64,000 nucleotides of DNA, from contig NZ_FZQR01000011.1 in assembly GCF_900199455.1 (NCBI RefSeq), positions 62,001-126,000 on the forward strand. The letters are read 5' to 3'. This document shows positions 1 through 8,675 of the stretch, one piece after another. The notes beneath the pieces are model-generated. The model was not told where the DNA came from and made no database searches. It was given only the letters and a program-made list of their open reading frames with translations. The translations under genes were made by a program, and so were the position numbers. The DNA comes from Mesorhizobium carmichaelinearum. Lineage in GTDB: Bacteria > Pseudomonadota > Alphaproteobacteria > Rhizobiales > Rhizobiaceae. How positions within the stretch are numbered: position 1 is the first letter of the stretch; each line of letters begins with the position of its first letter.

Positions 1-2
1 TC

Positions 3-377
3 ATCGAGATCATGCATGCTTTCGGCGTCAAGACCTGGAGCCGCTTCTTCTACTGGCAGCTCAGCGGACAGCTTTATGCGGTCGCCGGATTTTTCGCTTT
101 CGACAATCCGCTGCTGGCCTCGGCTGCGCTGACCTTCCTGCTGGCCGTTGCGCTTGTCGCCTCCGGCGCGCTGCGGGCCTGGGTCGGCTACAGTCACCGC
201 CCGGAACAGGGCTGGGGCTGGATCGTCGCGGCGGGCATCATCAGCGTGCTTGCGGGCTTGATCATCGCCATGGGTTGGCCGGTCAACAGCTTGTGGGTGC
301 TCGGGCTGTTCCTGGCAATCGACCTGATCTTCCAGGGCTGGACCTTCATCGCGGTCGGCCTGGCGCTGAAGAAGTAG
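3..377 (+). CDS. HdeD-like (DUF308) membrane protein, 5'-truncated
   Basis: The reading frame is open to the left edge, so the N-terminus lies outside the window; an internal ATG is at 12. The visible 120 or so residues are very hydrophobic and form about four membrane segments, with a basic hairpin between the second and third (RAWVGYSHRPEQGWGW). This is the C-terminal half of an HdeD/DUF308 acid-resistance-type membrane protein, a family usually near 180-200 residues. It ends two bases before the convergent ribF gene. The family assignment comes from the pattern of paired helices and is moderately secure; the physiological role is unknown here. Confidence 0.65.
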   Translation: MEIMHAFGVKTWSRFFYWQLSGQLYAVAGFFAFDNPLLASAALTFLLAVALVASGALRAWVGYSHRPEQGWGWIVAAGIISVLAGLIIAMGWPVNSLWVLGLFLAIDLIFQGWTFIAVGLALKK

Positions 378-378
378 C

Positions 379-1365
379 TCAGAACGCCACGGAAGCGTCC
401 AGACCGGATAGCGGCTTGACGCCGGCAAGCAGCGTGCGTGCTTCGGCTTCATCGCGCTTCATCTGCACCACCAAGGCATCAAGCCCGTCGAATTTGATCT
501 CGCTGCGCAGCAAGCCGAAGAACGAGACCTCGCAGGTCTCGCCATAGAGATCGCCGGAAAAATCGAAGACGAAGGTTTCCAGAAGCGGCGCGCCGTTGTC
601 GTCGACGGTCGGGCGGCGGCCGAAGCTGGCGACGCCGTCATATAGCGTGCCGTCGGCTCGCCGAAAGCGGACGGCATAGATTCCTTCCTTGAGGGTCGCT
701 TCCGCGGGAAGCCGCATATTGGCCGTGGGAAAGCCGAGCGTTCTTCCAAGCTGCTGGCCGCCGACGACCTCGCTTTCCACCGTGAAGCGATAGCCGAGCA
801 GACCGGCGGCCTCGGCCACCTCGCCATCGCAGAGCAAGGCCCGGATCCGGCTCGATGAAACCACCTCGGCGCCCTCGTCGCGAAAGGCGTCGACAAGTGT
901 GACGCCAAAGCCATGGCGTTCGCCGGCCGCCATCAGATAGGCCGGTCCGCCCTGGCGATCCTTACCGAAATGGAAATCGAAACCGGTCACAGCGTGGGTG
1001 ATGCCGAGCGTCCTCTCCAGCACGTCGGTGACGAACGCTTCCGCCGACAGCGCGGCGAAGTCGCGCGTGAACGGCTGCTCGACGAGTGCGGCAAAGCCCA
1101 GCAACGACAAGAGCCGCGCCTTCATCGGCGGCGGCGTCAGCACGAACAACGGCATGTCAGGCCTGAAGACCTTTCGCGGGTGCGGTTCGAAGCTCAGCAC
1201 CAGGGCTGGCACGTCACGCCGCACAGCCTCGGCCAACGCCCGTTCGAGCACCGCCTGATGACCACGGTGGACGCCATCGAAATTGCCGATCGCGACAACG
1301 CCGCCACGCAGGTCGGCGGGCAGCGGCGCGGTTGCCGAGAGATGCTGGAAGGCTACCATTGCCAC
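379..1365 (-). CDS. ribF: Bifunctional riboflavin kinase / FAD synthetase RibF
   Basis: Converts riboflavin to FMN and then FAD in the cytoplasm. The N-terminal adenylyltransferase domain has the nucleotide-binding motif GNFDGVHRGH at residues 27-36 and a VSSSRIR motif near residue 170. The C-terminal flavokinase domain follows with LGFPTANM and GIYAV. Length (328 aa) is normal for the family. The start is either the GTG at 1365, directly after the stop of the upstream HAD gene, or the ATG at 1359; the AGGTGG just upstream favours the ATG. The gene is translationally linked to the HAD phosphatase, an arrangement common in rhizobia. Confidence 0.95.
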   Translation of the reverse strand: MAMVAFQHLSATAPLPADLRGGVVAIGNFDGVHRGHQAVLERALAEAVRRDVPALVLSFEPHPRKVFRPDMPLFVLTPPPMKARLLSLLGFAALVEQPFTRDFAALSAEAFVTDVLERTLGITHAVTGFDFHFGKDRQGGPAYLMAAGERHGFGVTLVDAFRDEGAEVVSSSRIRALLCDGEVAEAAGLLGYRFTVESEVVGGQQLGRTLGFPTANMRLPAEATLKEGIYAVRFRRADGTLYDGVASFGRRPTVDDNGAPLLETFVFDFSGDLYGETCEVSFFGLLRSEIKFDGLDALVVQMKRDEAEARTLLAGVKPLSGLDASVAF

Positions 1366-2226
1366 CTACTGCAGTCTGACCATGACGGCCACCGGACGAT
1401 AGCCGTGCCGTTCCAGGAAGAGCCCGAGCTTTGCCGGATCCGGCCGGGATGCATCGCCGTAGTCGCGGGCATGAATGCCGCCGGAGACATAGAGAACGTC
1501 GAAACCATTGTCGGCCGCGCCCTTCACATCGGTCATCATCCCGTCACCGATGGCCAACACCTGAGAACGCTCAACCGGCCGGCCAAGCACCTCCGCCACC
1601 TCCTTCATCGCAACGTCGTAGACAGGCGCGTAGGGCTTTCCGGCGATCAGCGTGCGGCCGCCGAGCTGGGCATAGTCGCGCGCCAGGGCACCGGCGCACC
1701 AGATGATCCGTTCGCCGCGCTCCACCATGATATCGGGATTGGCGCAGATGAACGGCAGGTTCCTGGCCCGCAATCGGCGCAGCATTTCCGCATAATCCTC
1801 AGGCTTCTCGACCTCGTCGTTGAACAGCCCGGTGCAGACAACGCCGGCGGCTTCGAATTCCTCGACGAGACCGACATCGAGGCCGTCATAGAGGGTCAGG
1901 TCGCGGTCGGCGCCGATGTGGAAAACCTTGCGTGGCCCCTCCGCGATCAGGTCACGGGTCACGTCGCCCGAGGTCACCACACGGTCGTAGGCTGACGGCG
2001 GAACGCCGATTGCGCTCATCTGAGCCACGACATCGGCGTTACGGCGGGGCGAATTGGTGATAAGGACAACGGGAATACCGGCTGCCCTTGCTTTGGCCAA
2101 CGCCGCCGCGGCCGCGGGAAAATGCCATTCGCCATTGTGCACCACGCCCCAGACATCGCAAAGAATTGCCGAATAGGCTTTCGAGACGTCTTCGAGCGAG
2201 CCGACGATTTCAGGCGAATCCGCCAT
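1366..2226 (-). CDS. HAD-superfamily hydrolase (TIGR01459-like)
   Basis: A 286-residue HAD hydrolase of the NagD/PGP-like class IIA type. Motif I is CDVWGVVHNGE (residues 23-33), motif II is LITNSPRRN, and the acidic motif is AIGDGMMTDVKGA near the C-terminus; the cap domain lies between them. The start at 2226 is chosen because AAGGA lies six bases upstream; an upstream in-frame start at 2316 would add a low-complexity basic leader. It is transcribed into ribF with no gap, so it may dephosphorylate a flavin-pathway or sugar phosphate substrate, but the substrate cannot be read from sequence. Confidence 0.85.
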   Translation of the reverse strand: MADSPEIVGSLEDVSKAYSAILCDVWGVVHNGEWHFPAAAAALAKARAAGIPVVLITNSPRRNADVVAQMSAIGVPPSAYDRVVTSGDVTRDLIAEGPRKVFHIGADRDLTLYDGLDVGLVEEFEAAGVVCTGLFNDEVEKPEDYAEMLRRLRARNLPFICANPDIMVERGERIIWCAGALARDYAQLGGRTLIAGKPYAPVYDVAMKEVAEVLGRPVERSQVLAIGDGMMTDVKGAADNGFDVLYVSGGIHARDYGDASRPDPAKLGLFLERHGYRPVAVMVRLQ

Positions 2227-2590
2227 GCCGTGTCCTTCAATATGAGCGTTGCGAGCGCCGCGGCCGACGGTTCGCCGCAGCGGGTTCGAATTATCCGAAC
2301 CGACCCATGCTGTCACCAGCTTTCACCTGGCAGCCTCGTCATTTGATCATGAGAGTTGGACTGGACGACCATGATCGCCGTCTTATCCCTGTTATTTGTC
2401 AGCCCGATATGCCCACGTCCTGCGTCGGCAGACGTTTTTCTGGACGGCATCTGGGCTGTGGGCTTTTGATTGGTTAGCGGTTGGTGAAGCGCCAACCAAG
2501 CAATAGAGCGGTTTCCCAAACCCGTCCTTCAGCGTTTTGTGAAAAGTTGGCGTCAAATCGAGAATCCGCCGGCGGGGGCCGCTGCAAGAC
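2227..2590. other. Intergenic region between divergent HAD gene and tadG-like gene
   Basis: About 364 bases that must hold promoters for both flanking genes. The only structure noticed is a short hairpin, GGTTGG-TGAAGCG-CCAACC, at 2479-2497. No convincing gene or riboswitch was seen. Confidence 0.4.
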
Positions 2591-4576
2591 ATGCATGAAA
2601 TCTGGCGCCAGTTCCGCCGCGACAGACGCGGAAACTATGCTCTTATGACAGTGGTGGCGATGGTGCCGTTGATGGGCGGCCTGGCGATCGCGGTCGACTT
2701 CACCGAAATGAACCGCGAAAAGCAGATGGTGACGAATGCGCTCGACGCCGCCAACTTCGCCACGGCGCGCCGGCTGACGGAAGGCGCGACCGACGACCAG
2801 TTGAGAGCCTATGCGCTCGATTTCTTCAATGCCAACCTGAACGATGTCGATCCCGCCAGCACGACGCTCAACGTCACCTTGCCGAGCAACACCAGCGGCG
2901 GCGGCCTGCTCACTATGACGGCGCAGCTTGCCTACAAGCCCTATTTCTATCCTGCCTTCGCCCAGATGGTCGGCAAATCGGCAACCGATGCGAACCAGAG
3001 GATCAGCTTCAACGTCACCTCCCAGGTGCGGCTGAAGAACACGCTGGAAGTTGCCCTGGTGCTCGACAATTCCGGATCGATGACCACACTCGGCACCGGC
3101 TCGGGCCAAAAGCGCATCGATCTTCTCAAGACTGCGTCGAAGCAGCTGGTCGACACGCTGGCCCAGCAGGCGGTCATGATCAAGCAGGTCGACAAGCCGG
3201 TGCAATTCGGCCTCGTGCCCTTCGCCGCTTCGGTCAATGTCGGCCCCGGCAATGGCAACGCGTCGTGGATGGACACAGAAGGCCTGTCGCCGGTGTCGAC
3301 CGAGAATTTCGACTGGTCGACGCTGAATGCGGCTAACAAATACGCCCAGCAGACCAACGGTATCTGGTACAAGCGCGGCACTGGCTGGGGCACCGAGGAA
3401 GGCCAGATGCTGACCCGGTTTTCGTTGTACCGGGACATGAAGGTCGTCACCAACCACGAGCGCGTCGTCAACAGCAAGCGGGTGGTTTGCGACGAGTACA
3501 ATTCGAACAACACCTGCAAACGCAGCCACGACGAATATGACTACATCGATTCCTACGGTCCATTTGCCAGCTGGCAGGGCTGCGTGGAGGCCCGGCCCTA
3601 CCCTTACAATGTCAACGACACCCCGCCATCCGGCGGTTCGGCCAACACCGGCATAGGCGTCGGCGATCCGGCAACGATGTTCGTGCCGATGTTCGCTCCC
3701 GACGAGCCCGGCAATCACTGGAAGCTCACCCAGGACCCCGACGAAGCCGCCCCGGTGACCTACGGCGCGGTGAACAGCTGGTGGAACGACGATCCTTCGA
3801 GCAGCACCGGTCAATCGCGGCTGCGCAATATGGCCAAATATTTCCAGCCGCGGCCGATAGATGCGCCAGCGCTGCCCTCCGGCAATGGCCCGAACTACAG
3901 CTGCACCACCAACCCGATCACGCCGCTGACCGATGTCAGCGTCACCGATGGGGCCACCGCGATCAAGGCCGCGATCGACTTGATGCAGCCGAATGGCGGC
4001 ACCAATGTTCCCGAGGGCCTGGCATGGGGCTGGCGGGTGGTCTCAAGCGGCGAACCGTTCACGCAAGGGCGCCCGGAAACCGAGAAAGGCGACGACAAGG
4101 TGGTGATCGTGCTGACCGACGGCGCCAACACCTACTACACACCGTCCTCGCTGGGCTATTCAGATCCCGCCAATTCGAAATCGACCTATGCGTCCTACGG
4201 CTATCTCAACCCCGGCTATAACGGCACCTCGGTCGGCCGCATGTTCATGGGCACATCGAGCGCCATCGGTCAACTCGACTATTCGAACGGCAATTACACG
4301 AACGCGCTCAACGAGCAGATGGCAACGCTCTGCAACAACGCCAAGGCAGCCAACATCATGGTGATGACGGTGGCGCTCGACCTGTCGACGACCAAGGCCA
4401 GCGACAAGCTGGCGATCGATGCGCTGAAATCCTGCTCGTCGGACTCGCGCTTCCGCAAGGACCCGACGGATCCGACCAAGCCGGTCAAGCTGTTCTGGAA
4501 TGCGACCGGCGCCAGCCTGTCGAACGATTTCAAGGAAATCGGCAACGAACTGTCGAACCTGCGGGTGGTCGGCTAG
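2591..4576 (+). CDS. TadG-like pilus-associated protein with von Willebrand factor A domain
   Basis: A 661-residue membrane-anchored, largely exported protein. The N-terminus has the TadE/TadG signature: a short basic stretch (RRDRRGNYA, residues 9-17) and one hydrophobic helix (residues 18-37) that anchors the protein. A vWA domain begins near residue 152, with the metal-ion MIDAS motif DNSGS at 159-163 and a later VLTDGAN strand near residue 508. Such proteins accompany Flp/Tad pili and may work in adhesion or assembly. No tad secretion ATPase, RcpA or CpaB gene is nearby, so this is an isolated copy. Its stop codon overlaps the stop of the convergent oxidoreductase within CTAG. Confidence 0.85.
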   Translation: MHEIWRQFRRDRRGNYALMTVVAMVPLMGGLAIAVDFTEMNREKQMVTNALDAANFATARRLTEGATDDQLRAYALDFFNANLNDVDPASTTLNVTLPSNTSGGGLLTMTAQLAYKPYFYPAFAQMVGKSATDANQRISFNVTSQVRLKNTLEVALVLDNSGSMTTLGTGSGQKRIDLLKTASKQLVDTLAQQAVMIKQVDKPVQFGLVPFAASVNVGPGNGNASWMDTEGLSPVSTENFDWSTLNAANKYAQQTNGIWYKRGTGWGTEEGQMLTRFSLYRDMKVVTNHERVVNSKRVVCDEYNSNNTCKRSHDEYDYIDSYGPFASWQGCVEARPYPYNVNDTPPSGGSANTGIGVGDPATMFVPMFAPDEPGNHWKLTQDPDEAAPVTYGAVNSWWNDDPSSSTGQSRLRNMAKYFQPRPIDAPALPSGNGPNYSCTTNPITPLTDVSVTDGATAIKAAIDLMQPNGGTNVPEGLAWGWRVVSSGEPFTQGRPETEKGDDKVVIVLTDGANTYYTPSSLGYSDPANSKSTYASYGYLNPGYNGTSVGRMFMGTSSAIGQLDYSNGNYTNALNEQMATLCNNAKAANIMVMTVALDLSTTKASDKLAIDALKSCSSDSRFRKDPTDPTKPVKLFWNATGASLSNDFKEIGNELSNLRVVG

Positions 4577-5742
4577 GAGCCGGCAATGAACGCGTTCGCG
4601 GGTGCGAACTCGGCTCTGACCTCGCCGAGCAGCGCCATGCCGCCCAGCCGACCCAATTCGTCCGAACATTTCGCGCTCTTGCCGTAGCAGCCGAATGCAA
4701 CCGTTACACGCCGCGAGAGCGGCCCGATGCAGGGCAAGCCCGTGTCGCCAAAGGTGGTCATGCAAGGCACGACCCGGCGTTCTTCGAAATCGAGGTCGCG
4801 AATACGGTCTAAGATCTGCTTTTGAAGCCCATCGGCAACCTCGATCGACCCGCCCGATTTGAACCAGTCCTTGATATCCGCCTCGCTTTCGAGCGGCAGA
4901 TCGACCGGATCGCCGCCGAGCTTCAACCAGGTTTGCCCGTCCGGACAGGGGATTGGCGGCAGAATATAGGGGTCCTCGCCCTTGGGGCCGAAACAACGCA
5001 TCGACGGCATTCCGGCCAGGCGTTGAACCTGTGCCGCACCGAGCCGAAACATCGCCGCGGTACGCCCATAGACCGTAAAGCCCAAGGATCGACCGAGCAG
5101 CGATTGGGTATGGCCGCCTGCCGCGACGAGAACACGCTCGGCCTCGACCCTACCCGATCGCGTCCGGATCGTCACACCGGAACCGCTTTCCGAAATCCCC
5201 AGGGCAGGCTCATCGATGATCCGAGCCCCGGCGCGCTCCGCCGCAATCGTCTGCGCCCGGACCAGGCGGCGCGGGCTGATGTATCCGGCATTGCGCGGTT
5301 CGAAATATCCGCGCATTCCCGCCGTCGATTTCAGAAACGGAAATCGCTCCGCGAGCGCCGTATCATCATAGGCTTCACAGCGAATGCCGGCCTCGGCGGC
5401 GATTTTGCCAACCGAAGCGATATCCGTGCCTTCGCGAGGGCCAACATGAAGCACGCCGACTTCCCGGTAGAATTCCACGCCGCTCTCGGCTGAAATCTCG
5501 CCGTAGCGCGAAATCGCAGCGCTGTTCGCTTGCCGCCAGAATGGGTGCGCATCGAAAACCCGCGTGATACGGCCCTCATCGTAGTGGCTTCCAAAGACGC
5601 CGCCGTGGCGCGAATAGTCGGCCGGCTCATCGGGCCCGATCAGTGCAACATCATGGCCCATTTTGGACAGATGTCGCGCAGCCGCCGAGCCGATCAGACC
5701 ACGTCCGATCACCGCAACTTTGATCGCTTTGTTCGCGGTCAC
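4573..5742 (-). CDS. FAD-dependent amine/amino-acid oxidase (DAO family)
   Basis: A 389-residue flavoenzyme with the dinucleotide-binding motif GRGLIGSAAARHL at residues 13-25 and the overall organisation of the sarcosine oxidase / N-methyltryptophan oxidase group. These oxidise secondary or N-methyl amines to an imine, yielding H2O2. The GTG start at 5742 has TAGGAG seven bases upstream. The gene diverges from a LysE-type exporter, which suggests amino-acid-related metabolism. Substrate is unknown; the C-terminal GCYGKSAKCSDELG carries cysteines and does not clearly match the usual HGFK-type motif of MTOX. Confidence 0.75.
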   Translation of the reverse strand: MTANKAIKVAVIGRGLIGSAAARHLSKMGHDVALIGPDEPADYSRHGGVFGSHYDEGRITRVFDAHPFWRQANSAAISRYGEISAESGVEFYREVGVLHVGPREGTDIASVGKIAAEAGIRCEAYDDTALAERFPFLKSTAGMRGYFEPRNAGYISPRRLVRAQTIAAERAGARIIDEPALGISESGSGVTIRTRSGRVEAERVLVAAGGHTQSLLGRSLGFTVYGRTAAMFRLGAAQVQRLAGMPSMRCFGPKGEDPYILPPIPCPDGQTWLKLGGDPVDLPLESEADIKDWFKSGGSIEVADGLQKQILDRIRDLDFEERRVVPCMTTFGDTGLPCIGPLSRRVTVAFGCYGKSAKCSDELGRLGGMALLGEVRAEFAPANAFIAGS

Positions 5743-5792
5743 GATTAACTCCTAAGCCTTGCCGGCATAAGCGGCATGAAATGAAACGCCAA

Positions 5793-5823
5793 CTTAAGAG
5801 ACGTCTCCGCTTGTCCCTTAAGA
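5793..5823. promoter_or_regulatory. Palindrome in divergent promoter region
   Basis: The perfect 10-base palindrome GAGACGTCTC (5798-5807) is bracketed by two CTTAAG copies (5793-5798 and 5817-5822). It sits between the oxidoreductase and the LysE gene and could be an operator. The call is based on symmetry only. Confidence 0.3.
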
Positions 5824-5972
5824 CGGGGAATTGGCATGTCGATGACAGGTTTTGTCATTTTTCTGGCGCAACGCCTTGCGTCGGCAAGCCCTTGCGGGCG
5901 CCTGCCGTGACAGGCACATATTGGCCGCTCGCGGGATCGCGCATCCATCGCGGCACGCTTAGGGGAAGAACA

Positions 5973-6605
5973 ATGCCCGATACCGCCAATCATGTCGCCT
6001 TCGCGCTGGTCTGCCTCGGCATGGTGCTGACGCCAGGGCCGAACATGATCTACCTGATCTCGCGTTCGCTGTCGCAAGGGCCGAAGGCCGGACTGATCTC
6101 GCTTGGCGGGGTCGCGGTCGGCTTTCTGTTCTATGTGGTGTCGGCGGCGTTCGGCATTACGGCGCTGCTGCTCGCCGTGCCCTATGCCTATGACGCGCTG
6201 CGCTTTGCCGGCGTGCTCTATCTCTTGTGGCTTGCCTGGCAGGCCGTGAAGCCGGGCGGACGTTCGCCGTTCCAGGTGCGCGACCTGCCGAAAGACCGGC
6301 CGCGCAAGCTGTTCGCCATGGGCCTGATGACCAATCTGCTCAACCCGAAAGTGGCGGTGCTCTATCTGTCGCTGCTGCCGCAATTCATCAGCATCGGCAA
6401 AGGCCACGTCCTGTCGCAGCTTCTCGTTCTGGGCGCGACGCAGATCTCAATCAGCCTGACCGTCAACGCCATCATCGCGGTAACGGCCGGCTCGATCGCC
6501 ACTTTCCTTGCCGGGCGGCCATTGTGGCTGGTCATCCAGCGCTGGATGATGGGAGGCGTGCTGACGGCGCTGGCGCTGAAGATGGCTACCGACGCGCAGC
6601 GCTGA
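5973..6605 (+). CDS. LysE/RhtB family amino-acid exporter
   Basis: A 210-residue inner-membrane protein of the LysE/RhtB family with about six transmembrane helices. The family hallmark GMVLTPGPNMIYLISRS is in the first helix region (residues about 16-32), followed by the small-residue-rich second helix (GLISLGGVAVGF) and the internal GLMTNLLNPK motif. These proteins export amino acids such as threonine, homoserine or lysine. The start at 5973 follows AGGGGAAG and puts the first helix in the normal place. It diverges from the FAD oxidase gene. Confidence 0.9.
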   Translation: MPDTANHVAFALVCLGMVLTPGPNMIYLISRSLSQGPKAGLISLGGVAVGFLFYVVSAAFGITALLLAVPYAYDALRFAGVLYLLWLAWQAVKPGGRSPFQVRDLPKDRPRKLFAMGLMTNLLNPKVAVLYLSLLPQFISIGKGHVLSQLLVLGATQISISLTVNAIIAVTAGSIATFLAGRPLWLVIQRWMMGGVLTALALKMATDAQR

Positions 6606-6618
6606 GCCCCTTCGGCAG

Positions 6619-6660
6619 AGCATAGTCCCAAAACCGGTTCCCACTTTTGGGGATCATGCC
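6619..6660. repeat. Rhizobial palindromic intergenic repeat, copy A
   Basis: Carries the core CCCAAAACCGGTTCCC followed by ACTTTTGGGGATCATGC. A near-identical copy in the same orientation lies at 8626-8672, and related units occur at 11631-11739 and 22456-22517. The arms CCCAAAA and TTTTGGG pair to form a hairpin. Confidence 0.75.
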
Positions 6661-6717
6661 TTAGGGTCCGGACCCATAACTCCGCGATTGAGATCGGCAG
6701 TACTTCCCACGTGAGCT

Positions 6718-7713
6718 TTAGAAAGATGGATCGTTCCCAAGCCGTGCGAGGATTGCCCGCGCCTCGTCGCTGATTTCGCGGACAATCTCGGCGGCCGGCT
6801 GGACGCGGCGGACGAGGCTGACGCCTTGGCCCGACCATAGGGCAAGGGCGTCGATATCGCCCTCGTCACCCGATCCCGGCGTATGAGATTGGTATGCAAC
6901 CACGTCGCCATATGGCGACTTTGCAACGACCGCGCCTTCGTGGGGACGCCTACCCGCCGGCGGGCGTCCGGCTGCCTCCCAAGCTTCAATCGTTTTGTTG
7001 CGGAGGCTACGATGCGGAGCGTCGGGCCAGCCGACATCGAAAACAGTCCCGTATTCTGTGTCCGTCTCCTTAGCTGTCAGGATGCGGTCGCGATAGCGCG
7101 GGTGGATTGGAGCTTCGACGCTCGCGAGAAAGCGGGTACCGATCCAGGCGCCCGCGGCACCAAGTGCCATCGCCGCAGCTAGACCGCGTCCATCCGCAAT
7201 GCCACCGGCAGCAAGAACGGGGACTGGCGCGACCTGGTCAACAACCGCCGGAACCAACGCCATCGTGGCAACTGTACCGTAAACGTGGCCACCCGCCTCC
7301 CAGCCCTGCGCGACGATTGCGTCGGCACCATCTGCGGCTGATATCCGAGCCTGTTCGGCGCCTCCCGCCGTATGCAGGACCTTTGCCCCGCCACGATGCG
7401 CCGCAGCCGTCAGCGAACCTGCCTGGCCCCAGAAAAATGAGACTACCGGCACGCCTTCTTCCAAACAGATCGCGAGGCGCTCCTCCTGCGGATAAGTCAA
7501 CACGAGATTGACGCCGAATGGTCGCTCGGTCAGGGCCTTGGTGGCCCGAATTTCTGCGCGTACCGCTTCGGGCGAACTCCAGCCGAGGGCGAGCATCCCG
7601 AGACCGCCTGCATTGCTGACCGCGGCCGCGAATTGCGGAGACGTAGCTCCACCCATTGCCGCTTGGACAATCGGGATTTCTATGCCGACGAGAGTGGTGA
7701 AAGCGTTGGGCAT
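6718..7713 (-). CDS. NAD(P)H-dependent flavin oxidoreductase / nitronate monooxygenase
   Basis: A 331-residue TIM-barrel FMN enzyme of the 2-nitropropane dioxygenase/nitronate monooxygenase family. Visible signatures are the N-terminal IPIVQAAMGG, SNAGGLGMLALGW, the catalytic-region AQGWEAGGHVYG and the phosphate-binding VLAAGGIADGRGLAAAMALGA. These enzymes oxidise nitronates such as propionate-3-nitronate; some homologues have other redox roles. The ATG at 7713 follows GGGGAG. Third codon positions are less GC-biased than in the flanking LysE and DUF2189 genes, which fits acquisition with the mobile unit. It diverges from the transposase gene. Confidence 0.85.
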   Translation of the reverse strand: MPNAFTTLVGIEIPIVQAAMGGATSPQFAAAVSNAGGLGMLALGWSSPEAVRAEIRATKALTERPFGVNLVLTYPQEERLAICLEEGVPVVSFFWGQAGSLTAAAHRGGAKVLHTAGGAEQARISAADGADAIVAQGWEAGGHVYGTVATMALVPAVVDQVAPVPVLAAGGIADGRGLAAAMALGAAGAWIGTRFLASVEAPIHPRYRDRILTAKETDTEYGTVFDVGWPDAPHRSLRNKTIEAWEAAGRPPAGRRPHEGAVVAKSPYGDVVAYQSHTPGSGDEGDIDALALWSGQGVSLVRRVQPAAEIVREISDEARAILARLGNDPSF

Positions 7714-7850
7714 TGCGATCTCCCCGAGTCCACCATCCGGGCGCGGCCTTTGCCCGATCTAGGGACAGTGGTCCAAAGGGGGCACGGAATCAACAGGGAT
7801 TTCGTCGGAATCTGCTTCGTGATTCACGGTCTCCAAGGGAGACCACACGG

Positions 7851-8609
7851 ATGAATCGCGATTATTTCTGGCTGACCGAGGAGCAGTTTGGGCGGCTCGT
7901 GGCGCTCTTGCCAACTGACACACGCGGGAAGCCGCGGGTTGATGATCGCCGGGTGATCAGCGGTATCGTGCATGTCCTGAAGTCAGGTGGTCGTTGGGTC
8001 GACGCACCGGATGCGTACGGCCCGCGCAAGACGCTCTACAACCGCTTCGTCCGATGGGCGGCCAAGGGCGTCTGGGTCGACATCTTCCATGCCTTGGTCT
8101 CCGCTAGCGGACCACCCGCGGAGGTACTTATGGACTCCTCGGCGGTGAAGGCGCATCGATGTGCCTCAGGCGGCAAAGGAGGGGAACAAAATCAGGCGAT
8201 CGGCCGATCGCGCGGTGGTCGAACCACGAAAATCCACGCCCTGACCGACGGCCTGTGCCGCCCAATCGCTTTCCTTTTGACCGGTGGCCAGGTCGCCGAT
8301 TGCAGTGCCGCGGATTTGCTTCTGGAGCAGATGCCGAAGAGCCCAATCCTGCATGCCGACAAGGGCTATGACACCAATGCCATCCGGCACAAGGTCGAGG
8401 GCAAAGGGACGATGCCGAACATTCCGCCGAAAGCTAACCGACGCTGGAAGAACTGCTTCTCGCCATTCCTATACCGCGATCGCAACGCCATCGAGCGGAT
8501 GTTTGGACGGCTCAAGGATTTCCGCCGCATTGCCACACGATACGATCGATCAACGACGAGCTTCCTCGCCGCCGTCTGCCTCGCGGCAATCGTCAGCTAC
8601 TGGTTATGA
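7851..8609 (+). CDS. IS5-family transposase (IS427-like)
   Basis: A 252-residue DDE transposase in one uninterrupted frame. The catalytic residues are readable: D95 in MDSSAVKAH, D170 in HADKGYDT, and E215 in the R-x3-E-x6-K arrangement (RNAIERMFGRLK). An N-terminal DUF4096-like segment (WLTEEQFGRLVALLP) is present. The TGA stop at 8607-8609 lies inside the right inverted repeat, as is usual for compact IS elements. The gene looks intact and so potentially active. Confidence 0.92.
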   Translation: MNRDYFWLTEEQFGRLVALLPTDTRGKPRVDDRRVISGIVHVLKSGGRWVDAPDAYGPRKTLYNRFVRWAAKGVWVDIFHALVSASGPPAEVLMDSSAVKAHRCASGGKGGEQNQAIGRSRGGRTTKIHALTDGLCRPIAFLLTGGQVADCSAADLLLEQMPKSPILHADKGYDTNAIRHKVEGKGTMPNIPPKANRRWKNCFSPFLYRDRNAIERMFGRLKDFRRIATRYDRSTTSFLAAVCLAAIVSYWL

Positions 8610-8625
8610 GTCCGGACCCTAGTTG

Positions 8626-8672
8626 AGCATGATCTTTTCCCAAAACCGGTTCCCACTTTTGGGGATCATGCT
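8626..8672. repeat. Rhizobial palindromic intergenic repeat, copy B
   Basis: Starts AGCATGATC and ends GATCATGCT, so its outer ends are inverted repeats, around the core CCCAAAACCGGTTCCCACTT. It matches copy A at 6619-6660 except for a four-base TTTT insertion and one base change. It ends three bases before the stop codon of the DUF2189 gene. Confidence 0.8.
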
Positions 8673-8675
8673 CTC

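Larger units (their letters stand above)
6662..8621. mobile_element. IS5-family-like unit with passenger nitronate monooxygenase gene
   Basis: A 1.96 kb stretch bounded by inverted repeats: TAGGGTCCGGACCCATAAC at 6662-6680 and, read on the minus strand, TAGGGTCCGGACTCATAAC at 8603-8621 (18 of 19 identical). The outermost TA on each side would be the two-base target duplication expected for the IS427 group of IS5. It contains the transposase gene on the plus strand, whose stop codon overlaps the right repeat, and a nitronate monooxygenase gene on the minus strand. No other left repeat was recognised close to the transposase start. The boundary call is an inference from the repeats. Confidence 0.6.

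Noticed and set aside
913..1995. A 360-codon open frame on the plus strand opposite ribF and the HAD gene
   Set aside because: It is the antisense shadow of two recognised genes, rich in His and Arg, with no family resemblance.
2479..2497. Small GGTTGG/CCAACC hairpin as a terminator
   Set aside because: Short stem, no T-run and no gene ending nearby.
7755..7775. A possible left end of the IS close to the transposase (CTAGGGACAGTGG)
   Set aside because: Only TAGGG matches the right repeat; the much better match at 6662-6680 is preferred.
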